A stretch of 5,085 bases of DNA, taken from NCBI GenBank assembly GCA_949878535.1, contig CATLAS010000093.1, positions 1 through 5,085 of the forward strand. Reading direction: 5' to 3'. The translations under genes and the position numbers were made by a program. Source of the DNA: an uncultured Eubacteriales bacterium (GTDB lineage: Bacteria > Bacillota > Clostridia > Oscillospirales > CAG-272). The notes under the pieces were generated by a model. It saw nothing but the letters and a program-made list of their open reading frames with translations. It had not been told where the DNA came from and did not search any database. This document shows, piece after piece, positions 1-5,085 of the stretch (position 1 is its first letter; each line of letters begins with the position of its first letter).

Positions 1-802
1 CAGCGGTGCGGAAATTCACAAAAACGGCGCAAATGCAGTGCGTTTGATGGCGCGGCTTTTGCATATGACGATTGGGGAGAGCAATTATTCCATTCGGTCA
101 ATTCAAGGGGGAGATAAAGACAATGTAATCCCTGACAGATGCACGGCTGAAATTATCGGTGAGGGAGATTTTGCAGATGCTTTTGCCCGACTGGGGCAGG
201 AGTACCGGGACCGGGAACCAAGCATGCAACTTACCACGGAGAAACTGGGCATACAGGAGGCGAAAGTTCTGACGGATGAGAGCAGAACGGCTGTGCTGCA
301 ATTTTTGATGCAGTCTCCCTGCGGTGTGCTGACTATGCATCCAGATATTGCCGGACTGGTGGGAACATCTGCAAATTTAGCTGCTGTAAATACAAAAGAC
401 AATGAAATTTGCGGCACGATTTCTGTACGCAGTGAAACTGCTGAAATGCGGGATACAGTGTGCGGGCAAATCAACGGTTTGCTTGCTGGAATCGGCGGGA
501 GCGAGCGCCGCGATGGGGCATATCCCGGTTGGATATTTAGCAGAGCGTCACAGCTCAGACAGGTTATGACGGAGACCTGGCAAGAGATGTTTGGTGTGGC
601 GCCGAAGGTGGAAGTCATTCATGCTGGACTGGAATGTGGTGTGCTGGAAAGCAAGCTGCCAGGATTGGATATTATATCCTTTGGCCCGAAGATCACAGGC
701 ATTCATACCGTTTCAGAAAGACTGGATGTGGAATCTGTATGTAAAAATTATCGCTTTTTGTTGGAAGTGTTAAATCGACTTGGAAGGAAGACCCATGCTT
801 AA
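1..802 (+). CDS. pepD: Aminoacyl-histidine dipeptidase PepD (M20C), C-terminal part, 5' truncated
   Basis: This is the last 266 codons of a cytosolic metallodipeptidase that, by family, hydrolyses Xaa-His dipeptides such as carnosine and other small dipeptides with two active-site metal ions. The reading frame is already open at base 2, so the gene begins upstream; family members are about 480 residues, so roughly the last 55% is seen. The visible part opens with SGAEIHKNGANA (fragment residues 1-12), the entry to the inserted lid/dimerisation domain, followed by GGDKDNVIP, typical of M20 enzymes. The return to the catalytic domain carries IHAGLECG (His at 620-622, Glu at 632-634) and then SFGPKITGIHTVSERLDV, whose His (704-706) matches the C-terminal metal ligand of PepD. 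The other metal ligands lie in the missing N-terminal half. The gene ends in TAA at 800-802 and overlaps the next gene by 8 bases. Family assignment is firm; substrate preference is inferred from the family. Confidence 0.93.
   Translation, partial: SGAEIHKNGANAVRLMARLLHMTIGESNYSIRSIQGGDKDNVIPDRCTAEIIGEGDFADAFARLGQEYRDREPSMQLTTEKLGIQEAKVLTDESRTAVLQFLMQSPCGVLTMHPDIAGLVGTSANLAAVNTKDNEICGTISVRSETAEMRDTVCGQINGLLAGIGGSERRDGAYPGWIFSRASQLRQVMTETWQEMFGVAPKVEVIHAGLECGVLESKLPGLDIISFGPKITGIHTVSERLDVESVCKNYRFLLEVLNRLGRKTHA
782..788 (+). promoter_or_regulatory. Ribosome binding site of the HAD gene, inside pepD
   Basis: GGAAGGA lies 6 bases before the ATG at 795, within the last codons of pepD. It decides the start: an in-frame TTG at 780 would put this purine run inside the gene and add only a five-residue non-conserved extension (MEGRP). 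Confidence 0.8.
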
Positions 803-1439
803 ACAAATTTTATCGGAAAAAGAATTTTTTATTTTTGATATGGATGGTACAATTACAGATACGGAGCCTCTGCATTTTGCGGCATATCAGCGGACGCTGC
901 AGGATTTTTTTCCGGATCTGCTGCTGACAGAGGAAGAATTCCTTACCTGTTATGTAGGACATCCGGAAACGGAGATTTATGCATTGCTGAAACAGGCGCA
1001 TAACATTTCTTTTGCAAATGATGCATTTTTTGAGCGGCGTATCGAACATTTGTTCCGTCTTGTGCGTGAAACGCATCTTACCACTACGCCGTTTTACCGG
1101 CAGATTTGCAGTATGTTTCCGGATAAAAAGCGGATTATGCTCACTAGTCAGCGACCAGAGGTGCTGAAACGGTTTCGGCATGAGGTTGATTTTGGGGGAT
1201 ATCTATCCCAGTACATATCTGTGGCTGATACACCTGGCGGGAAGAAGGTGCGGCTGAAAAATCCGATGGAGTATTTCGGATATGTGCCAGAGCAAATCGT
1301 GATATTTGAGGATTATGCGCCGACGCTGTCCTGTGCGCGGAATAATGGAATATATGCTGTGGGCGTTTGCCACCGATTCAATCGTTTGGAGGATGGGTGC
1401 TGCGACGCGAAAATTGATATACGGACAGAAATAGAATAA
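795..1439 (+). CDS. HAD-superfamily hydrolase, beta-phosphoglucomutase/phosphatase-like, subfamily I
   Basis: Complete 214-residue protein of the haloacid dehalogenase superfamily, whose members transfer or hydrolyse phosphoryl groups through an aspartyl-phosphate intermediate in the cytosol. All four motifs are visible. Motif I is FDMDGTITDTEP, with nucleophile Asp15 and acid/base Asp17. Motif II is MLTSQRP, with Thr117 or Ser118. The motif III Lys is probably Lys155 in the LKNP sequence, with Lys150 and Lys151 nearby. Motif IV is IFEDYAPTL, with Glu172 and Asp173 for Mg binding. Residues about 25-95 form a helical C1 cap, as in beta-phosphoglucomutase and phosphoglycolate phosphatase relatives. 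The length is normal. ATG 795 is chosen because of the ribosome binding site at 782-788 and because ATGCTTAA overlaps the pepD stop, implying translational coupling. The substrate cannot be read from the sequence, so no gene symbol is given. The pairing with a dipeptidase does not identify it; a general small-phosphate housekeeping role is the cautious reading. Confidence 0.9.
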   Translation: MLKQILSEKEFFIFDMDGTITDTEPLHFAAYQRTLQDFFPDLLLTEEEFLTCYVGHPETEIYALLKQAHNISFANDAFFERRIEHLFRLVRETHLTTTPFYRQICSMFPDKKRIMLTSQRPEVLKRFRHEVDFGGYLSQYISVADTPGGKKVRLKNPMEYFGYVPEQIVIFEDYAPTLSCARNNGIYAVGVCHRFNRLEDGCCDAKIDIRTEIE

Positions 1440-1447
1440 TACATATG

Positions 1448-1487
1448 AAAAGCAGACAGGGATTTACACTGCCTGCTTTTTGTTTTT
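1448..1487 (+). terminator. Rho-independent terminator of the pepD-HAD operon
   Basis: The arm AAAAGCAGACAG (1448-1459) pairs with CTGCCTGCTTTT (1469-1480). The stem is 12 positions with a single A/C mismatch, around the 9-base loop 1460-1468. The 3' arm merges into the T-rich tail TTTTTGTTTTT (1477-1487). It begins 8 bases after the HAD stop codon, which is the expected place for the operon end. Confidence 0.85.
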
Positions 1488-1523
1488 GGCAGACTTTCAG
1501 CAAGAAAAACTATCCAATGAAAA

Positions 1524-1547
1524 GGCCCCCTTGTGCGCAAGGGGGCC
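1524..1547. terminator. Second GC-rich perfect hairpin, possible bidirectional or minus-strand terminator
   Basis: GGCCCCCTTG (1524-1533) is perfectly complementary to CAAGGGGGCC (1538-1547), with a TGCG tetraloop. AAAA (1520-1523) flanks it on the left, so a minus-strand transcript would have UUUU directly after the stem. On the plus strand the tail is only ATTTAAGTTT. It may back up the first terminator, block antisense transcription, or act as a stable 5' leader structure if a promoter lies upstream of it. The hairpin is certain; its function is not. Confidence 0.6.
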
Positions 1548-1577
1548 ATTTAAGTTTGGTGCTGCGTGGGAGCTCCC

Positions 1578-1614
1578 TTTACTGTGGAGAGTCTTTTTTG
1601 CTGATAGCTATAAA
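1578..1614 (+). promoter_or_regulatory. Tentative promoter region for the giant DNRLRE/YD gene
   Basis: The downstream gene sits behind a terminator, so it should have its own promoter between about 1490 and 1680. The best -10-like hexamer is TATAAA at 1609-1614. The best -35-like hexamer is TTTACT at 1578-1583, but the spacing of 25 bases is too long, and what lies at the proper distance (about 1586-1591) is not -35-like. The perfect palindrome GGGAGCTCCC at 1568-1577 is adjacent and could be an operator or chance. Weak call. Confidence 0.22.
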
Positions 1615-1667
1615 TGAAACAAATAGGACAGGGGGCGACCGGGATGGGAGGTAAGATAGGAGCACCC

Positions 1668-1692
1668 GAGAAGGGGAAGGAAGGAGAAAGAA
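1668..1692 (+). promoter_or_regulatory. Purine-only leader with ribosome binding site of the giant gene
   Basis: Every base from 1668 to 1692 is a purine. The tract contains stacked Shine-Dalgarno-like runs (GGGG, GGAAGG, AAGGAG). AGGAG at 1682-1686 lies 6 bases before the ATG at 1693 and is the best-placed site. An in-frame TAG at 1657-1659, with no start-type codon between it and 1693, leaves ATG 1693 as the first possible start. Confidence 0.8.
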
Positions 1693-4600
1693 ATGAAAGA
1701 GGAAGAACTGAAATTAGAGGAAAAAGCGGCGGCTCCGTTATGGGAGGAAGTCGAAAAAAGACAAGCGAACAGGAAAGTATATACGCGGGACGGCGTGGAA
1801 AAAGAAGAGGTGTTCTATGCAAATGCTGTGCATGCAGCTGCAGAGGAACAAATCTGTCAGGAAGAAGATGGCAGATATTATCGCTTCGGCAGCAGCGGAT
1901 TCCATGCACGGTTCAATAGAGAGAAAAGCAGCGGCGAGTTATTCCGTGTAGAAAAAGACGGATGTTGTCTTACCGTGTCCGCCCTGGAAAGAGGACGCAG
2001 AAGAACGGATCTGTCGGAACCAAAACTGGTGCAGGAGAATAAAGGCGAGTATCTTGTGTATGAACAGGTGTCCCATGGAACAGATTATCGGTATACTGCA
2101 GACAGCAGCCGTGTAAAGGAAGATATTGTAATTCGTGAAAAAGCGGCTGGTTATCGTTACGGTTTTCTTCTGGAAAGCAGCGGTTTGGAAATGAGCAGTC
2201 AGGAAGAAGAACGCAGGCTGATTTTCCGCAGTCTGGAAAGTGGAGAGGAAGTATTTATGATTCCTGCACCTTTCATGACGGATGCGGCGGGTGAATACAG
2301 TGAAAAAGTAAACTATGAAGTGCGTACAGTAGATGCGAACAAAACTGTGCTGACCATTATTGCAGACAGCGATTGGATCAATGCGCAGGAAAGAGTGCTC
2401 CCTGTAACCGTAGACCCGCAAATTATGCTGGCGGGAAGCAGTGGAATGAGCACATACCAGTGGACGGAGGGAAGCATGTCTGCTACGGGAGCAGTCATCT
2501 CAGTGGGAACGAAGCACAATGTACATTACTGTTTTGACAATCGTATGTATATAAAACTGTCAATGCCCCAGCTTCCGAAAAATGCCCGGATCAAAAAGGC
2601 AACGTTGGATTTGTGTCAGCGGGAACGTGTTGGCAGTAACCTGCGGCTTTGTTTGTATCAGGTTACAGATGAAATCAATGCAGGAAACTGCACGCCGGCA
2701 GTAAAGGAAGCAATGTTGGATTATGTGGAGACGACTGCCAGCGCCAATGCGAACCACTCGTTTGATATTACTGCAGCTTTTGACAGCATGCTGCATGGAG
2801 AGACCCCGTATGCCAATCTGATGCTGCGTGCAGAACAGGAAAAAATGGCAAGCCCTTGCTATGCAGACATATTTGGAACCTCTGCGGCTAAGGCTCCCAA
2901 GGTGACAGTAACATATGAAAACGGATACGATGCAAACCGCGCTGCAAGCACCACCCATGACTTGGGTACGTTCGGCAGAGCTTCTTTGGAACTGCAAAGT
3001 GGTATTCTGTCTGTAGAATCGGAGGATATGGCGTGGCAGGGAAACCGGATGCCTGTATCTATCCGCCATATGTTTACCAACGCACTGGCAGGGCAGCAGT
3101 ACACACAAAATGCAGATATAGATCTGCATACTGCAGATTTTCATGCTATGCATAGTGGATATGGCTGGAAGCTGAATTACATGCAGAGCATGATGCCGAA
3201 ACTATTTATGCATGATGGGACACAGCGCAGCGGATATGTATATACCGATGAAGCAGGCGCACAGATTTATCTTCTGGAAAGTACCGAGGAATACTTTAAA
3301 AAGAATTATGTAACAGAGGCTGGAGCAACTGAAGAATATTATCTGTATGAAGATTTGAACGACCTGGGTTATCTATACGATCCCCACAAGAGGGAACTGT
3401 ATCATTGTGCAGATACTTACAGCTTTGATGATGCAGGCAGATTGACGGAAATTCGGGATCAGAACGACAATACTGTGCAGATCGTATATACAGGCGGAAA
3501 ACTGACATCGATTGTTGATGGAGCAGGTCGAACGTTTGAGCTGAACTATAACAGTGGTGGAAAGCTGACATCCATTACCGCGCCTGACGCTTCTGTTGTA
3601 TCCTATACATACACGGGAGAAAATCTGACCGGTATTACCGCCAGAGACGAGTCTCATACCGTATTGGGATATACAAACAATTTGCTGACATCGGCGACTT
3701 TGTATCAGTCAAAGGAAGATACTGCCTATGAATATCGGGTGGAATATGTGTACGACAGTGCAGGCCGAGTGCAGCAGATTAAAGAACTTGGCACAGGCGG
3801 AGTAAGCGGACAGAGCGCCTCCTATACATACAATATGGCTTCCCGTACAACAAAGGTACAAAATACAATTGACGAGGGAGAACAAACACTTCCGATCACT
3901 ACAGTATATACCTTTGACCGAGACGGAGTCGTGCTGGGCAGTTATGCATATACAGATGCAGGAGAGAAAATACAGGTAACGCCCGCAGATACAGGAATCA
4001 ATCCGTATGTGAACGGAGTAAGTTACAGCAGCGGCACAGGCAATTTGCTGACAAATCACAATTTCCAGACACTTACCGGATGGAGCAAGGTCAGCGGGGA
4101 GTGCGGCAATTTGCTGGCGGGCGCATATACAGTCATGCCTGCAGACGCACTGTACGGCAGCAGCATGCTGCGTATGATCGAGAGAAAAAGTGATGCAGGC
4201 AGGGACGGTGTATATCAGCTTACCAATCTGTTGGAATCCGGCGAATATACCTTTTCTGCATATGTCCGTTTGCTTGCGGATGTTGAAAGAGCGCAGGGAA
4301 CAGGCGGCGTATTCCTTCGGGTGACAGATACGGCTGACAACGTGCTTGCCGAGGGAGAACGACTTCTCAAAAAAAGTGAGGACTATGTTCGCTTGGTATT
4401 GCCGTTCACATTGCAGACAGCCCAGTCGGTGAAGGTGTGGATTTGTGTAGAGGGGAAAACGGAACTGTATGCGGATGCAGCGCAGCTTGAGAAGAACGCA
4501 TTCGCCTCCCCGTATAACCTGCTTCAGAACGGGAATTTCTTCCGTGGAAAAGAATACTGGGATGTTTCTTCCTATGGAACCGTTAGCTCTGACGACTCCT

Positions 4601-5085
4601 TTAATGGAAAGAATAGTCTTGCCCTGCAGGGCGGACTTGCAGTAGCGCGGTCCGCATCTCAAAGCGTAAACGTGCGTACCTTTACGAATGTACGAGAAAG
4701 CTTCACATTAAGCGGCTGGGGTAAAGCAGCTGCAGTCCCTGCAAAAGATCGAGAAAACGGCAAAACTTCCCAGTTCCGATTGACAGCGAAAATCGTATAC
4801 ACAGACAATACTACGGAACAGCATCACGCAAACTTCTCTCCCGATACCGACGAATGGCAGTACAGCTTTGTGCGGTTTGCAAAGTCTAAGTACAAGGCGA
4901 TCAAAAATCTGGAGGTGTCCTGCGAATATGCCTACAATGCGGGAATAGCCCAGTTTGACTGTATCCAGCTTGTTCGGGATAATTATGAAAGCGGGCTGAC
5001 AAAGTATGCCTTCCCGGCAGAATATGATGTGGAGAAAACAGAACAACTCAGCCCGGAAACGAAAAAGGATACCGCGCCTGCCTTT
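1693..5085 (+). CDS. Giant DNRLRE-domain/YD-repeat (WapA/Rhs-like) protein, 3' truncated by window
   Basis: An open frame of 1131 codons with no stop, running off the right edge. Residues 18-240 resemble the leader domain of DNRLRE proteins: EEVEKRQANRKVYTRDG, then FYANAVH, ending with DWINAQERVLPVTVDP (227-242). Residues about 250-410 form a DNRLRE-type beta domain, with FDNRMYIKL (281-289), ARIKKATLDL (298-307) and closing KVTVTYENG (403-411). Residues 420-555 are an Rhs-like linker with GYGWKLNY (489-496). YD-type repeats follow (about 576-700), then two jelly-roll-like modules (784-941 and 942-1098). Relatives are large secreted or wall-bound shell proteins that carry a variable C-terminal toxin used between bacteria; that C-terminus is not in view, so a toxin role is inferred. 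There is no signal peptide or membrane helix: the N-terminus is MKEEELKLEEKAAAPLWEE, and about 13 cysteines are present. Family assignment is strong; function and export route are open. Confidence 0.88.
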   Translation, partial: MKEEELKLEEKAAAPLWEEVEKRQANRKVYTRDGVEKEEVFYANAVHAAAEEQICQEEDGRYYRFGSSGFHARFNREKSSGELFRVEKDGCCLTVSALERGRRRTDLSEPKLVQENKGEYLVYEQVSHGTDYRYTADSSRVKEDIVIREKAAGYRYGFLLESSGLEMSSQEEERRLIFRSLESGEEVFMIPAPFMTDAAGEYSEKVNYEVRTVDANKTVLTIIADSDWINAQERVLPVTVDPQIMLAGSSGMSTYQWTEGSMSATGAVISVGTKHNVHYCFDNRMYIKLSMPQLPKNARIKKATLDLCQRERVGSNLRLCLYQVTDEINAGNCTPAVKEAMLDYVETTASANANHSFDITAAFDSMLHGETPYANLMLRAEQEKMASPCYADIFGTSAAKAPKVTVTYENGYDANRAASTTHDLGTFGRASLELQSGILSVESEDMAWQGNRMPVSIRHMFTNALAGQQYTQNADIDLHTADFHAMHSGYGWKLNYMQSMMPKLFMHDGTQRSGYVYTDEAGAQIYLLESTEEYFKKNYVTEAGATEEYYLYEDLNDLGYLYDPHKRELYHCADTYSFDDAGRLTEIRDQNDNTVQIVYTGGKLTSIVDGAGRTFELNYNSGGKLTSITAPDASVVSYTYTGENLTGITARDESHTVLGYTNNLLTSATLYQSKEDTAYEYRVEYVYDSAGRVQQIKELGTGGVSGQSASYTYNMASRTTKVQNTIDEGEQTLPITTVYTFDRDGVVLGSYAYTDAGEKIQVTPADTGINPYVNGVSYSSGTGNLLTNHNFQTLTGWSKVSGECGNLLAGAYTVMPADALYGSSMLRMIERKSDAGRDGVYQLTNLLESGEYTFSAYVRLLADVERAQGTGGVFLRVTDTADNVLAEGERLLKKSEDYVRLVLPFTLQTAQSVKVWICVEGKTELYADAAQLEKNAFASPYNLLQNGNFFRGKEYWDVSSYGTVSSDDSFNGKNSLALQGGLAVARSASQSVNVRTFTNVRESFTLSGWGKAAAVPAKDRENGKTSQFRLTAKIVYTDNTTEQHHANFSPDTDEWQYSFVRFAKSKYKAIKNLEVSCEYAYNAGIAQFDCIQLVRDNYESGLTKYAFPAEYDVEKTEQLSPETKKDTAPAF
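2440..2925 (+). other. DNRLRE-type domain within the giant protein
   Basis: This covers residues about 250-411. The pattern of a hydrophobic strand with NRMYIKL, then LPKNARIKKATLDL, a Cys/Leu-rich strand (LRLCLYQVTDE), SFDITAAF and closing KVTVTYENG matches the beta-sandwich DNRLRE domain that precedes YD repeats in WapA-like proteins. In this family the domain is extracellular and of uncertain, probably adhesive or structural, function. Boundaries are approximate. Confidence 0.7.
3418..3792 (+). repeat. Block of YD (Rhs-type) repeats within the giant protein
   Basis: Residues 576-700 hold several degenerate YD units: YSFDDAGRLTEIRDQND, YTGGKLTSIVDGAGRT, YNSGGKLTSITAPD, YTYTGENLTGITARD and YVYDSAGRVQQIKELG. 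Similarity shows in the DNA too: GGAAAACTGACATCGATT (from about 3495) against GGAAAGCTGACATCCATT (from about 3559). YD repeats build the hollow beta-cocoon shell of Rhs/Tc-toxin proteins. About 125 residues is far too short to close a shell, so more repeats are expected beyond the window. Confidence 0.85.
4042..4515 (+). repeat. Jelly-roll-like module, copy 1 of 2
   Basis: Residues 784-941 start with NLLTNHNFQTLTGW, continue through GEYTFSAYVRL and YVRLVLPF, and end with AAQLEKNAFASPY. This pattern (NLL.N..F...W near the start, a YTFSAYV strand in the middle, an aQLE.g...spY end) is that of carbohydrate-binding, galactose-binding-like beta-sandwich modules inserted in many Clostridia YD-repeat proteins. 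Sugar binding is inferred from the fold only. Confidence 0.65.
4516..4986 (+). repeat. Jelly-roll-like module, copy 2 of 2
   Basis: Residues 942-1098 follow copy 1 with no linker. The start NLLQNGNFFRGKEYW, middle ESFTLSGWGKA, late strand WQYSFVRFAKS and end FDCIQLVRDNY each match a landmark of copy 1 at nearly the same spacing (157 against 158 residues). Sequence identity is low, so the duplication is old or the two copies were acquired separately. Confidence 0.6.

Noticed and set aside
103..618. Minus-strand open stretch of 171 codons
   Set aside because: It is antisense to the conserved PepD coding sequence and is Ser/Pro-rich shadow translation.
780..794. TTG at 780 as the start of the HAD protein
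   Set aside because: ATG 795 has a properly spaced GGAAGGA, whereas the TTG has no good upstream site and adds only a non-conserved five-residue extension.
1572..1599. Third terminator (CTCC/GGAG stem followed by a T6 run)
   Set aside because: The stem is only 4 bp around a 9-base loop, too weak to call.
1445..1654. Plus-strand open stretch of 69 codons in the intergenic region, with a slightly hydrophobic end, considered as a lost signal peptide
   Set aside because: It reads through both hairpins, has no ribosome binding site, and its short hydrophobic part is not in a signal-peptide arrangement with the frame at 1693.
1631..1676. Possible G-quadruplex in the leader
   Set aside because: There are only three close G-runs of three or more (1631-1635, 1641-1643, 1646-1648). 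The fourth (1673-1676) is about 25 bases away, so the canonical spacing is not met.
1490..1692. T-box or other riboswitch in the leader
   Set aside because: I found no T-box AGGGTGG-type motif, no specifier-loop layout and no recognisable aptamer core; the only robust structure is the simple hairpin at 1524-1547.
1614..1919. Plus-strand open stretch of 101 codons overlapping the start of the giant gene
   Set aside because: It is low-complexity Gly/Arg/Lys from the purine-rich leader, has no ribosome binding site before its ATG, and overlaps the well-supported frame starting at 1693.
4369..4375. A7 run as a programmed frameshift site
   Set aside because: In the reading frame it is CTC AAA AAA AGT, which does not fit the usual X XXY YYZ slippery pattern, and the same frame continues with convincing protein sequence.
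3709..4662. Long open stretch on the minus strand (317 codons), with similar ones at 2560-3153, 1939-2421 and 4708-5046
   Set aside because: They lie wholly antisense to the giant coding frame. They are rich in Cys, Ile, His and Ser as expected of reverse-strand shadows, and show no recognisable domain. The plus frame has clear DNRLRE and YD motifs.

Overview
The window looks like chromosomal DNA from a Gram-positive anaerobe, most likely a gut-type Clostridia (Bacillota). The support is indirect: moderate base composition, strong AGGAG-type ribosome binding sites, a U-tailed intrinsic terminator, and a DNRLRE/YD-repeat giant protein of the kind common in Clostridia. No marker gene fixes the taxon.

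Left part (1-1439): two plus-strand genes with overlapping ends. The first is the C-terminal part of a PepD-type aminoacyl-histidine dipeptidase (peptidase family M20C); its N-terminus lies before the window. The second is a complete 214-residue HAD-superfamily phosphatase or mutase of the beta-phosphoglucomutase-like type. The 8-base ATGCTTAA overlap, with a ribosome binding site inside pepD, indicates one operon with coupled translation. A good intrinsic terminator (1448-1487) closes it.

Middle (1440-1692): a 253-base intergenic region. It holds that terminator, a second very GC-rich perfect hairpin (1524-1547), a poorly defined promoter region, and a nearly pure purine leader with stacked Shine-Dalgarno-like sequence.

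Right part (1693-5085): one uninterrupted plus-strand reading frame of 1131 codons that runs off the right edge. It is a WapA/Rhs-like polymorphic-toxin-type giant protein. In order it has an N-terminal beta-rich DNRLRE-protein leader domain, a DNRLRE-type domain, an Rhs-like linker, a short block of YD repeats, and two tandem jelly-roll-like modules of nearly equal length (about 158 and 157 residues). The main oddity is that it starts directly at the conserved mature region, with no signal peptide, no membrane segment, and about 13 cysteines. Any further YD repeats, the variable C-terminal (toxin) domain and any immunity gene lie beyond the window.

The peptidase/HAD pair is housekeeping metabolism; the giant gene is a separate transcription unit and shows no functional link to it. 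No tRNA, rRNA, CRISPR array, insertion sequence or riboswitch was recognised.
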